A DNA stretch of 32,497 nucleotides. Source: Candidatus Brachybacterium merdavium (GTDB lineage: Bacteria; Actinomycetota; Actinomycetes; Actinomycetales; Dermabacteraceae). The notes under the pieces are model-generated. The model worked only from the letters and a program-made list of their open reading frames with translations. It made no database searches and was not told the origin of the DNA. The translations under genes and the position numbers were made by a program. This document shows positions 18,645 through 26,907 of the stretch, piece by piece. How positions within the stretch are numbered: position 1 is the stretch's first letter; every line of letters begins with the position of its first letter. The DNA is taken from positions 1-32,497 of the forward strand of contig DWZH01000099.1 of the NCBI GenBank assembly GCA_019118275.1, given 5' to 3'.

Positions 18645-19300
18645 GCACCCCGCGACAGCGCTCGGGCCCGCAGCCCCCACCGCCCGGCACGCAGGTTGCG
18701 ATCACCCTGACCACCAAGCCAGGTGACCACGCCATCGTGCGTGTGATCGCCGCGCCCCACCGCGAGCTCGCGGATCCCGGCCGGGCCGCACAGCTGCTGG
18801 AGCCGTTCGCCGGGGCCCTGCTGGTGGACGTCCGGGTCGGCGAGCGCCTCGTGCTCCCCGGCGCCTGGGTGCGGCGGGAGGTCGTCGACCGCGGGGAACC
18901 ACGCCCCCCGCGACCCGTGCGCCCGACCGATCTGCGTCCGCCCGCCGTGATCGTCGGGGAGGGGCAGGACGCCGCACTGCATTGGGGCCTCACGTCGTGG
19001 CCGCTGGCACTGCAGGCGCCGCTGGCGATCCCCGCGGCAGCCCGCCCCGACCCCCATCCGGTGGCCCGTCTGCGACGGCTGGTGCTGGTCGCCCTGGGCC
19101 GCCGTGACGAGGTGGCGCTGACGCTGTGGCGCCAGGACGGCTTCGAGGTGCCCTGGCACGATGTGCGCCTGATCCCGCGAGCGGCCTGGTGGTTCGAGAT
19201 CGCACAGGTGCCACCGGGGACACGCTATGCCGACGCCGAGGCCGCACAGCAGGTGGGGCGAGCCTCGCCAGGGCAGTGGCCGATGGGCCCGAGCAGCTGA
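18641..19300 (+). CDS. Protein of unknown function coupled to Nudix gene
   Basis: I do not recognise this 219-residue protein. The GTG at 18641 overlaps the Nudix stop (GTGA); the frame continues upstream only through the Nudix gene, so this start is preferred. The N-terminus is Pro/Ser-rich, followed by an apparently soluble alpha/beta region (VAITLTTKPGDHAIVRVIAAPHREL, split by proline-rich segments such as PRPPRPVRP near 90). Tryptophans cluster in the second half (HWGLTSWPLAL, LWRQDGFEVPWHDV, AAWWFEIAQVPPGTRY). There is no signal peptide or membrane helix. The coupling suggests a shared process with the Nudix hydrolase, but no function should be assumed. Confidence 0.75.
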   Translation: MSTPRQRSGPQPPPPGTQVAITLTTKPGDHAIVRVIAAPHRELADPGRAAQLLEPFAGALLVDVRVGERLVLPGAWVRREVVDRGEPRPPRPVRPTDLRPPAVIVGEGQDAALHWGLTSWPLALQAPLAIPAAARPDPHPVARLRRLVLVALGRRDEVALTLWRQDGFEVPWHDVRLIPRAAWWFEIAQVPPGTRYADAEAAQQVGRASPGQWPMGPSS

Positions 19301-19320
19301 ATGGCCTGTCGCGTTGCGCG

Positions 19321-19334
19321 GTGATGGGGGTCAC
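19321..19334 (+). promoter_or_regulatory. CRP/GlxR-like palindrome before sugar ABC operon
   Basis: GTGA-N6-TCAC, followed by A, closely matches the CRP-family half-sites TGTGA/TCACA. It is centred about 70 bp upstream of the GTG of the binding-protein gene. A possible -10 (TACTGT, 19339-19344) lies just downstream, so on that promoter the site would overlap the core promoter and repress rather than activate. Assignment to a cAMP-binding regulator is inference. Confidence 0.45.
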
Positions 19335-19338
19335 AGGC

Positions 19339-19344
19339 TACTGT
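19339..19344 (+). promoter_or_regulatory. Possible -10 element of sugar ABC operon
   Basis: TACTGT matches the TAnnnT pattern. TTGCGC at 19314-19319 could be a -35, with a rather long 19-bp spacer. The implied leader is about 45 nt and holds the GAGGAGG site. Confidence 0.35.
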
Positions 19345-19397
19345 CGTGTTGTCGCCCCATCGGCGATCCCGCAGCGAATGACGACGAGGAGGTCATC

Positions 19398-20789
19398 GTG
19401 CCCCCACGACCTCAGCATCGCGCCGGCCCCGACCGCCGCACCTTTCTGCGCTACACCGCTGGTGCGGCTGCGGTTCTGCCCCTCACAGCGCTCGCGGGAT
19501 GCGGTGGCTCCGCCCGGGACTCGAACACGATCCGGGTCGCCTTCCAGCAGTTCGGATCCGGGACCCTGATGGAGCAGTGGATCCAGCGCACCGCGGAGAA
19601 CTACAGCCGTGACTTCCCGGACCGGACCATCGAGCTGGTGCCGATCGTCGCCTCGGAGAACGACTACTTCACGAAGAACGAGCTGCTGATGACCTCGCCG
19701 CGGACCAGCCCGGACCTGGTCTACGAGGACACCTTCATCCTGCTCTCGGACGTGGGCGCCGGCTACCTCCAACCGGTGGACGACTTCGCTTCCACCTGGG
19801 AGCACTGGGAGGACGTCGCCGAGGTTTCCCAAGAGGCCGTCACCGCGCCCGATGGGAAGATCTACGCCATCCCCACCCACACCGATACTCGCGGCATCTG
19901 GTACCACAAGGGCGTGTTCGCCGACGCCGGGCTGCCCGAGGACTGGGAACCGGGAAGCTGGGAGGACATCCTGGAGGCCGCTCGGACCATCAAGGAGGCC
20001 AGCCCCGACGTCGCCCCGCTGTTCATCTTCTCCGGCATGCCCCAGGGGGAGAAGGCCTCCATGCAGGGCTTCGAGATGCTCCTGTACGGCACCGAATCCA
20101 GGCTCTACGACGAGGACGCCCAGAAGTGGGTGGTGGGCTCGCAGGGATTCATCGACGCGCTCGAGTTCCTCCGGACGGTCTTCGAGGAGGAGCTGACGCT
20201 CTCGCTGGGACAGAACCTCGATCCCAATATCGGGGAGTCGATCTACAGCCAGATCCTGCCCGACGGGGGGCTGGGGATGGTCATCGACGGCTCCTGGATC
20301 TCCCAGAACTGGACCGAGGACGCGCCCAGCCCCTGGCCCGAATGGAGCGAGACCATGGGGGTGGTGCGCATGCCCACCCAAGACGGCGGCGGCAGCGGAT
20401 CGGTGACCTTGGCCGGCGGCTGGTGCTGGGCGATCCCCCAGCACGCCACGGATCCCGAGGCCAGCGCCAGTTTCATCGAGGCGCTGCTGACCACGGAGAA
20501 CACGGTGCAGCGAGCGATCGAAGACAATCAGATCACCGTCCGCGCGGATGTCGCCGAGGTCGAGGAGTACCAGACCTACTCGCCGACCGCGGAGTTCTTC
20601 ACCGGGCTGCTGGGGGATGCGTACTACCGCCCGGCCTTCGCGGAGTATCCCGAGATCTCCTCGGCCATCCAGGAGGCGATGGAGACGGTGATGACCATGA
20701 GGTCAACCCCGGAGCAGGCGGCGGCCGCCTACGACCGTGCCGTCATCGACATCGTCGGTGAGGACAGCGTCGAGGAGGAGACACCATGA
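19398..20789 (+). CDS. Sugar ABC transporter substrate-binding lipoprotein
   Basis: Extracellular solute-binding protein of the family 1 (carbohydrate) type, 463 residues. The N-terminus has a twin-arginine motif (DRRTFLR, Arg13-Arg14), a hydrophobic stretch and the lipobox LAGC with Cys35, so it is predicted to leave through Tat and be lipid-anchored. The mature part has family features such as TIRVAFQQFGSG, PDLVYEDTF, AIPTHTDTRGIWYHKGVFADAGLP and GMVIDGSWI. The start is GTG 19398, with GAGGAGG 5 nt upstream. It overlaps the first permease by 4 nt (ATGA). The substrate is probably an oligosaccharide or glycoside, but that cannot be read from sequence. Confidence 0.93.
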   Translation: MPPRPQHRAGPDRRTFLRYTAGAAAVLPLTALAGCGGSARDSNTIRVAFQQFGSGTLMEQWIQRTAENYSRDFPDRTIELVPIVASENDYFTKNELLMTSPRTSPDLVYEDTFILLSDVGAGYLQPVDDFASTWEHWEDVAEVSQEAVTAPDGKIYAIPTHTDTRGIWYHKGVFADAGLPEDWEPGSWEDILEAARTIKEASPDVAPLFIFSGMPQGEKASMQGFEMLLYGTESRLYDEDAQKWVVGSQGFIDALEFLRTVFEEELTLSLGQNLDPNIGESIYSQILPDGGLGMVIDGSWISQNWTEDAPSPWPEWSETMGVVRMPTQDGGGSGSVTLAGGWCWAIPQHATDPEASASFIEALLTTENTVQRAIEDNQITVRADVAEVEEYQTYSPTAEFFTGLLGDAYYRPAFAEYPEISSAIQEAMETVMTMRSTPEQAAAAYDRAVIDIVGEDSVEEETP

Positions 20790-21730
20790 GCAGCGCGACC
20801 ACCACCTCGCAGCGGACCTCCGCCCCGTCCGCAGCCGAGAGGCCCCGCACCCGGCTGGGCAACCGGCTGACCCTCGGCCGTTCGGTGCCGATGTGGCCCG
20901 CACTGCTGCTCCTGATCGGATTCATGCTGGGGCCGATCCTGTACTCGATCTACCTCGCGTTCACCGACAACGCGATCCGTGGCGAGGGCGCCTCCGAGAC
21001 CAGCTTCGTCGGCCTGGACAACTTCATCGACGCCTTCACCGACGGCGGCTTCTGGAACTCCGTGGCACTGACCATCGTGTTCACGGTGGTCTCCGCGGTG
21101 ATCGGCCAGAACATCCTGGGCATGATCCTGGCGCTGCTGATGGAACGGGCCAACCGCGTGATCACCTTCCTGGTCACCTCGATCGTGATCGGTTGCTGGA
21201 TCCTCCCGGAGGTGGTGGCGGGGTACCTGCTGTACACCTTCTTCGCCGACGAGGGCAGCCTGAACACGATCCTCGGGGCGATCGGCCTGCCGCCCCAGGA
21301 CCTGCTGTTCAGCGCCCCGATCATCGCGGTCGCCTTCGCCAACATCTGGAGGGGCACCGCCTTCTCGATGCTCGTGTACTCGGCGGCGCTGAGCTCCGTG
21401 CCCAGCGACGTGTACGAATCCGCCGCGATCGACGGAGCGGGCCCGCTGCGCCGCTTCTGGTCGGTCACCGTGCCGATCCTGAGACCGGCGATCGCCACCA
21501 ACCTCATGCTCATCACCCTGCAGACCCTGTCGGTGTTCGGCCTCATCTTCATCATGACCGGTGGGGGGCCCGCCCAGGCCAGCCAGACCCTCCCGCTGTA
21601 CATGTACGAGCAGGCCTTCTCCTACGGGCAGCTGGGCTACGGCACCGCCGTGGCGCTCCTGCTGCTGCTGATCGGTGCGGTCGCCTCGTTGCTGTACCTG
21701 CGGCTGCTCCCCGAGGAGGAGAAGCGATGA
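20786..21730 (+). CDS. Sugar ABC transporter permease, MalF type
   Basis: Inner-membrane subunit of a carbohydrate importer, 314 residues with about six membrane helices, the first at about 37-58 (PALLLLIGFMLGPILYSIYLAF). The EAA loop that docks the ATPase is at about 210-230 (YESAAIDGAGPLRRFW). FVGLDNFIDAF (74-84) is typical of the MalF/UgpA group. The ATG overlaps the stop of the binding-protein gene, and its own stop overlaps the next permease, both as ATGA. The operon therefore forms a tightly coupled unit, but encodes no ATPase. Confidence 0.94.
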   Translation: MSSATTTSQRTSAPSAAERPRTRLGNRLTLGRSVPMWPALLLLIGFMLGPILYSIYLAFTDNAIRGEGASETSFVGLDNFIDAFTDGGFWNSVALTIVFTVVSAVIGQNILGMILALLMERANRVITFLVTSIVIGCWILPEVVAGYLLYTFFADEGSLNTILGAIGLPPQDLLFSAPIIAVAFANIWRGTAFSMLVYSAALSSVPSDVYESAAIDGAGPLRRFWSVTVPILRPAIATNLMLITLQTLSVFGLIFIMTGGGPAQASQTLPLYMYEQAFSYGQLGYGTAVALLLLLIGAVASLLYLRLLPEEEKR

Positions 21731-22644
21731 CTGCCACTCCCGAGACCACGAGCGCCGACAGCTCCCCCCGCCCCGAACGGTCCCAGCGACCGGCCCCGAC
21801 GTTCCGCCGCTCCCGGAAGGGCCCGCGGGAACGCACCGCCACCGCCGCCAGCGGGGTGGCGATGGTGATCATCGGCGCCGCATTCCTGGTCCCCCTGCTC
21901 TGGGTGGTGCTGGCCTCCTTCGACACCGAGGCCTCGCTCTCGGTTGCGCTGCCCGGCACGTGGAGCCTGGGCAATTACGAGGCGATCTGGAACACCGAGA
22001 CCACCTTCCGTCCGCTGTGGAACTCGTTGCTGCTGTGCGGCGGCGCGACGGTGCTGACCATGACCGCCTCGGTGCTGTGCGCCTACCCGCTCTCGCGGTA
22101 CCGCTTCGCGGCCAAACGTCCGCTGCTGCTGACGATCATCTTCTCCACCGGTCTGCCGATCACGGCCATCATGATCCCGGTCTACGCACTGTTCGTGCAG
22201 GTGAATCTGATCGACTCGATGGCCGGGGCGATCCTGTTCCTGGGCGCCAGCGGTCTGCCCTACGCCATCTTCCTCACCAAGGGCTTCATGGACACGGTGC
22301 CGATGGAGATCGAGGAGTCTGCGTGGACGGAGGGCGCCGGGGTCTACCGGACCCTGTGGTCGGTGGTGATGCCGCTGATGCGCTCGGGCCTCGCGGTCGC
22401 CACGATCTTCACCTTCGTGGGCATGTGGGGGAACTTCTTCGTCCCCTTCATGCTGTTGCTGAGCCCGGAGAACCTGCCCGCCGCGGTGACGCTGTATACC
22501 TTCTCCTCGCAGTACGGCCAGGTCGCCTACGGTCAGCTCGCGGCGTTCTCGATCTTCTACTCGCTGCCGGTGGTGGCGCTGTACCTGTTCCTGGGCCGCA
22601 GCCTGGGGCAGGGCTTCGCCGCGGCGGGCGGCGTCAAGGGCTGA
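21727..22644 (+). CDS. Sugar ABC transporter permease, MalG type
   Basis: Second membrane subunit, 305 residues. A Pro/Ser/Arg-rich cytoplasmic tail of about 40 residues precedes six helices. SLGNYEAIW and the EAA loop at about 194-216 (EIEESAWTEGAGVYRTLW) identify the MalG group. The conserved glycine and the acidic residues of the loop are present, although ESAW replaces the more common EAA. The ATG 21727 overlaps the preceding permease stop. No ATPase gene follows, so the importer must use an ATPase encoded elsewhere, such as a shared MsiK/UgpC-type protein known in actinobacteria. Confidence 0.94.
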   Translation: MTATPETTSADSSPRPERSQRPAPTFRRSRKGPRERTATAASGVAMVIIGAAFLVPLLWVVLASFDTEASLSVALPGTWSLGNYEAIWNTETTFRPLWNSLLLCGGATVLTMTASVLCAYPLSRYRFAAKRPLLLTIIFSTGLPITAIMIPVYALFVQVNLIDSMAGAILFLGASGLPYAIFLTKGFMDTVPMEIEESAWTEGAGVYRTLWSVVMPLMRSGLAVATIFTFVGMWGNFFVPFMLLLSPENLPAAVTLYTFSSQYGQVAYGQLAAFSIFYSLPVVALYLFLGRSLGQGFAAAGGVKG

Positions 22645-22748
22645 CGGGCGGGCCGCGGGCACCGACCATCTGCTCGATCTCGTGCTCCTGGCGCTGTGGA
22701 CCATTACCGTGAGCAGGACGCGAGACGCCTCGACGAAGGAGATGCGCC

Positions 22749-23690
22749 ATGACCGCCGATGATCCCGCCGTTCCGCAGGCTCTGCGCCCGCGGGTGGCCC
22801 GGCGGGCCCAGGAGCTGGCCACCCGCGACGGACAGCCCTCCTTCCCGGTCCAGGACCAGGATCCGCCCGGTTGGACCGCGCCCATGCGCCCGGTGCCCGA
22901 TCACGGGGAGGAGACCTACGTCGGTCATGGCCGGCTGGAGGGGATGTCGACCCTCATCACCGGAGCGGACTCCGGCATCGGCCGGGCCGTGGCGATCGCC
23001 TTCGCGCGGGAAGGTGCGGACGTGGCGCTGGCCTACCTGCCCGAGGAGCAGGAGGACGCGGAGGACGCGGCCCGCTGGGTGCGCGAGGCAGGCCGGAGCG
23101 CGCTGCTGCTGTCCGGGGACATCCAGGACGAGCAGGTGGCGCGCTCACTGGTGACCCGCACCGTCGAGGAGTTCGGGCGTCTGGACGTGCTGGTCAACAA
23201 CGCGGCGTTCCAGTGGGGGCGCGCCGAGCCGAAGGGCCTGGCCGGGATCGACTCGGCGAGGCTGAACCGCACCCTGACCACGAACCTGGAGGCGCTGTTC
23301 TGGATCACCCAGGAGGCGGCCCCGCATCTGGGCGAGGGCTCCTCGGTCATCAACTGCACCTCGATCCAGTCCTATGATCCCTCGGTGCCGCTGATGGACT
23401 ACGCGGCGACCAAATCGGCGATCAACAACGTCACCGTGAACCTGGCCGCCGACCTCGGGCCGCGCGGGATCCGGGTCAATGCGGTCGCCCCCGGTCCGAT
23501 CTGGACCCCGCTGAACGTGGCGACCCGGAGGGCCGACGACTACGTCGAGTTCGGGGGGAACACCCCGCTGGGCCGGGCCGGCCAGCCGTCCGAGGTGGCC
23601 CCTGCTTTCGTGTTCCTGGCCTCTCCCGCGGAGGCGAGCTATGTCTCCGGGACGGTGCTGGGGGTCACGGGCGGGCGTCCGGTCTTCTGA
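22749..23690 (+). CDS. SDR-family oxidoreductase, YghA/YhdF type
   Basis: NAD(P)-dependent short-chain dehydrogenase/reductase, 313 residues. The N-terminal extension of about 65 residues (FPVQDQDPPGWTAPMRPVPDHGEETYVG) is typical of the stress-associated YghA/YhdF subgroup, for which the physiological substrate is unsettled. The cofactor motif TGADSGIG is at 71-78, NNAA at 150-153, and the catalytic set Ser205, Tyr218 and Lys222 is intact (DYAATKSA). GAAGGAG upstream of the ATG gives a good ribosome site. The 104-bp gap after the transporter holds no clear terminator, so read-through is possible. The gene ends 3 bp from the end of the convergent purU. Confidence 0.9.
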   Translation: MTADDPAVPQALRPRVARRAQELATRDGQPSFPVQDQDPPGWTAPMRPVPDHGEETYVGHGRLEGMSTLITGADSGIGRAVAIAFAREGADVALAYLPEEQEDAEDAARWVREAGRSALLLSGDIQDEQVARSLVTRTVEEFGRLDVLVNNAAFQWGRAEPKGLAGIDSARLNRTLTTNLEALFWITQEAAPHLGEGSSVINCTSIQSYDPSVPLMDYAATKSAINNVTVNLAADLGPRGIRVNAVAPGPIWTPLNVATRRADDYVEFGGNTPLGRAGQPSEVAPAFVFLASPAEASYVSGTVLGVTGGRPVF

Positions 23691-23693
23691 GCC

Positions 23694-24590
23694 TCAGCGG
23701 AACACGATGGTGCGGTGCCCGTCCAGCAGCACCCGGGACTGGGCGAACCAGCTCACGGCCTGCCGCAGGGTGCGCACCTCCGCGTCCTGGCCGATCACCA
23801 TCAGCTCCTGCGGCGAACGGGTGTGGTCGACCCGGGTCACGTCCTGCTCGATGATGGGGCCCTCGTCGAGGTCGCTGGTGACGAAGTGCGCGGTGGCCCC
23901 GATCTGCTTCACGCCGCGCGCATGGGCCTGCCGATAGGGATTGGCCCCCTTGAAGCCCGGCAGGAAGGAATGGTGGATGTTGATGCAGCGTCCCTCCAGC
24001 TCCTCGCACAGCTCGGGGGAGAGGATCTGCATGTAGCGGGCCAGCACCACCAGTTCGATGTCGTGCTCGGCGACCGCCTCCCGCACCCGGTCCTCGAACG
24101 CGGCCTTGTCCCGCGCGTCCTTGATGGGCCGGTGCTCGAAGGGCACCGAGTGGTACTCGGCCAGGCGGCCCATGGTGTCGTGGTTGGCCAGGATCAGCGG
24201 CACCTCGATCGGCAGGGTGCCGGACTCGATCTGGAACAGCAGGTCGTTGACGCAGTGCTTGGCCTTGGAGGCCAGGATCAGGGTGCGGCGAGGCCGGCCG
24301 ACGGTGTCGACCCGGTGATCCATCTCGAAGCGCTCGACCACGGGCGCGATGGCGCTCTCCAGCTGCTCGATGGTGACCGGCGCGAGGATCTGCAGCCGCA
24401 GGTAGAAGCGGTGGGTGGAACCGCTCTCGAACTGACGACTCTCCGTGATGTTCCCGCCGATCTCCACGACCGCGCCGGTGACGGCGTGGACGATGCCTGG
24501 CCGATCCTCGCACACGAAGGTGAGGACGTACTCGGTCTGCGGAGGAGCGCTGTCGGGGGTGGTGGTCTGATCGGCGTGGGCTGAATGCAT
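23694..24590 (-). CDS. purU: Formyltetrahydrofolate deformylase
   Basis: Hydrolyses 10-formyltetrahydrofolate to formate and tetrahydrofolate, balancing one-carbon pools. The protein has 298 residues. An N-terminal ACT domain (about 20-90, YVLTFVCEDRPGIVHAVTGAV) is followed by a formyltransferase-like domain with the catalytic NIHHSFLPGFKGANPY (204-219) and SDLDEGPIIEQD (239-250), which supply the Asn, His and Asp of the family. It starts 9 nt after the stop of the MMPL gene on the same strand, with no clear ribosome site of its own, so it is probably co-transcribed with it. It converges with the SDR gene. Confidence 0.95.
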   Translation of the reverse strand: MHSAHADQTTTPDSAPPQTEYVLTFVCEDRPGIVHAVTGAVVEIGGNITESRQFESGSTHRFYLRLQILAPVTIEQLESAIAPVVERFEMDHRVDTVGRPRRTLILASKAKHCVNDLLFQIESGTLPIEVPLILANHDTMGRLAEYHSVPFEHRPIKDARDKAAFEDRVREAVAEHDIELVVLARYMQILSPELCEELEGRCINIHHSFLPGFKGANPYRQAHARGVKQIGATAHFVTSDLDEGPIIEQDVTRVDHTRSPQELMVIGQDAEVRTLRQAVSWFAQSRVLLDGHRTIVFR

Positions 24591-24599
24591 GAGGGAAGT

Positions 24600-26801
24600 C
24601 TAGGAGCTTCGGGCCTCGTGGGCCGCTTCGGCCTCGCGGCGGGCAAGCCTCGAGGGCCACCAGATCGCCCGGCCGATGTCCAGGGCCAGCGCCGGAACCA
24701 GCAGGGTGCGCACCACGAAGGTGTCCAGCAGCACGCCGAAGGCCACGATGAAGGCGATCTGGGCCAGGAACAGGATCGGGATCACGCTCAGCGCCGCGAA
24801 GGTCGCGGCGAGCACGAGCCCCGCCGAGGTGATCACCCCGCCGGTGACGGCGAGCCCCCTCACCACACCCTGGCGGGTGCCGTGGACCAGGGTCTCCTCA
24901 CGGACGCGGGTCATGAGGAAGATGTTGTAGTCGATGCCCAGGGCCACCAGGAACACGAAGCCGAACAGCGGCACCGCGGGGTCGGCTCCCGGGAAGTCGA
25001 ACACGTGGTTGAACACCAGCGCCGAGACGCCCAACGCGGTCCCGAAGGACAGCACCGTGGTCGCGATCAGCAGCACCGGGGCGAGCACCGCGCGCAGCAG
25101 CAGCATCAGGATCCCCAGGATCACCACCAGGACGATCGGGATGATCAGGGCCCGGTCATGGGCGGAGGCGTCATTGGTGTCGACCGCCGTGGCCGTGACG
25201 CCGCCCACCAGCGCCTCGTGGTCGCCGTCGTCCAGCGCGGCGCGCAGGTTCCGGACGGTCTGGTCCGCGGCCGCGGAGTCGGGGGCCTCGGTCAGGGTCC
25301 CCTGCAGCAGCACCCGGCCGTCGGCCACCGTCGGCTCGGGGACGGGAGCATCCGCCGGCCCGAGGGGCTGGACGCCGTCCTCGGTGACCGGAGCGGTGCC
25401 GCTGGGGGAGTCCTCGGCGCTGACGGCGACCGAGTCGATGCCGTCCTCGGCCAGCAGCACATCGGCGCCGTCCTGCAGCCGGTCCTGGTCCACGATCACC
25501 TGGACCGGGCTGCCGGCGCCGTCGGGGAAGTGCTCGCCGAGCGCCGCCTGGCCGTCCCGGGCGCTCGAGGCACCCAGCACCAGCTCGGACTGGGGGACGC
25601 CATCGGCCCGCAGCTGCAGCACCCCGGCGCAGCCGATCGCCAGCACCAGCGCGGTGACGACCCAGATCGGCCGGGGGCGGCGGGAGACGGCCTGGGCGAC
25701 ACGGCCCCAGGCCCCGTGATCTTCCAGCGTCTGCTCGCTCTCGGCCGCAGACGGGTCGACGTGGGGGCTGCGCGGCCAGAAGGCGGCCCGCCCGAAGACG
25801 TACAGCACGGCGGGCAGGAAGGTCAGGGCCGAGAGCATCGCGAAGAGGATCCCGATCGAGGCGATGGGACCCAGAGTGCTGTTGGACTTCAGGTCCGACA
25901 GCAACAGGCACATCAGCCCGGCGATCACGGTGCCGCCCGAGGCCAGGACCGGTTCGAGGGTTCCGCGCAACGCCTTCAGCGTCGCCGGCCAGCGATCCTC
26001 GTGCATACGCAGCTCATCGCGATACCTGGCCACGTACAGCAGGGAGTAGTCGGTGGATGCGCCGATCACCAGGATGAACAGGATCCCCTGGGTCTGCCCG
26101 CTGAACAGCACGATATCGGCGGCGGCGAGCCGCCACACCGTCAGCAGCGCCGCGCACAGGGCGAACACGGAGGTCGACAACACGATCAGGGGCAGCAGGA
26201 AGGAGCGGTAGACCACGATCAGGATCACCAGCACAGCGATCAGTGCGACCGCCAGCAGCAGTCCGTCGATCCCGGTGAAGGCCTCGCCCAGATCGGCGGA
26301 GAACCCGGCCGGTCCGGTCACCTGCACGGTCAGCCCTTCGGGCAGGTCGGCGGCCAGCGCGTCGTCGATCTCCTCGACCACCGCGGTGAGGTCGGCATCG
26401 GCGTCGATGGGCACGAAGATCTGCACGGCCAGCTGGTCCTCGGAACTGATCGCGGGGGAGATGTCCTCGAGCACGCCGTCGATGTCGGTCAGGGTCGTGG
26501 TCTCGTCCTCGATGACCGCGAGGTCCTCCTCGCCGACAGGGGTGTTCCCGGTGATCACCACGATCGCGGGAATCGCCTCGTCACCGGTGAAGTCGCCGAG
26601 CTGCTCCTGGACCAGGGTCGCCTCGGCCGATTCGGGCAGGAAGGTGGTCTGGTCGTTGGAGGTGACCTCGTCGACCCGGCCGAAGTAGGGGCCGCCGATG
26701 GCGCCGGCTGTGAGCCAGATGAGGATCAGAAGCGCGGGCACGATCACTCGCAGCGGGCGCGGCACCCCGGCAGGGCGGGGGGCGCGGTGGGTCGGTGACA
26801 T
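24600..26801 (-). CDS. MMPL/RND-family membrane exporter
   Basis: A 733-residue membrane protein of the MMPL family, proton-driven exporters of lipids or hydrophobic compounds. A first helix at about 18-37 (LRVIVPALLILIWLTAGAIG) is followed by a large extracytoplasmic domain. A block of helices carries GASTDYSLLYVARYRDEL, then come a second soluble domain and a second block with ALGIDYNIFLMTRVREE. The two copies of the (T/I)DY motif fit the proton-relay positions. ATG 26801 is chosen because AGGA lies 7 nt upstream; an in-frame ATG at 26849 would add 16 residues without a ribosome site. It is divergent from a MarR gene, with an operator-like inverted repeat between, and upstream of purU. The substrate is unknown. 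Confidence 0.92.
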   Translation of the reverse strand: MSPTHRAPRPAGVPRPLRVIVPALLILIWLTAGAIGGPYFGRVDEVTSNDQTTFLPESAEATLVQEQLGDFTGDEAIPAIVVITGNTPVGEEDLAVIEDETTTLTDIDGVLEDISPAISSEDQLAVQIFVPIDADADLTAVVEEIDDALAADLPEGLTVQVTGPAGFSADLGEAFTGIDGLLLAVALIAVLVILIVVYRSFLLPLIVLSTSVFALCAALLTVWRLAAADIVLFSGQTQGILFILVIGASTDYSLLYVARYRDELRMHEDRWPATLKALRGTLEPVLASGGTVIAGLMCLLLSDLKSNSTLGPIASIGILFAMLSALTFLPAVLYVFGRAAFWPRSPHVDPSAAESEQTLEDHGAWGRVAQAVSRRPRPIWVVTALVLAIGCAGVLQLRADGVPQSELVLGASSARDGQAALGEHFPDGAGSPVQVIVDQDRLQDGADVLLAEDGIDSVAVSAEDSPSGTAPVTEDGVQPLGPADAPVPEPTVADGRVLLQGTLTEAPDSAAADQTVRNLRAALDDGDHEALVGGVTATAVDTNDASAHDRALIIPIVLVVILGILMLLLRAVLAPVLLIATTVLSFGTALGVSALVFNHVFDFPGADPAVPLFGFVFLVALGIDYNIFLMTRVREETLVHGTRQGVVRGLAVTGGVITSAGLVLAATFAALSVIPILFLAQIAFIVAFGVLLDTFVVRTLLVPALALDIGRAIWWPSRLARREAEAAHEARSS

Positions 26802-26855
26802 GGGCTCGTCCTGTCGGCGGCGGTGAGGGCCGACGCCAGTGTCGCACATGTTGCT

Positions 26856-26880
26856 AGCCGAGGAAGATAATAGTTCGGCT
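26856..26880. promoter_or_regulatory. Inverted repeat, candidate MarR operator
   Basis: AGCCGA (26856-26861) and TCGGCT (26875-26880) form an inverted repeat across an AT-richer 13-bp spacer. It lies between the divergent MMPL and marR-type genes, upstream of the regulator's -10 and beside the MMPL start region. Autoregulation and control of the exporter by the MarR protein are inferred from position. Confidence 0.45.
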
Positions 26881-26894
26881 GGTTACTTGCGCGG

Positions 26895-26900
26895 TACCAT
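26895..26900 (+). promoter_or_regulatory. -10 element of the MarR gene
   Basis: TACCAT lies 7 nt before the ATG at 26908. No ribosome site is present there, so the transcript is probably leaderless or nearly so. Confidence 0.45.
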
Positions 26901-26907
26901 CTGCGCC

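Noticed and set aside
24585-26798. 737-codon plus-strand frame opposite the MMPL gene
   Set aside because: Composition is that of an antisense shadow (Gly, Gln, His, Asp rich, no motifs), while the minus strand has clear MMPL motifs and helices.
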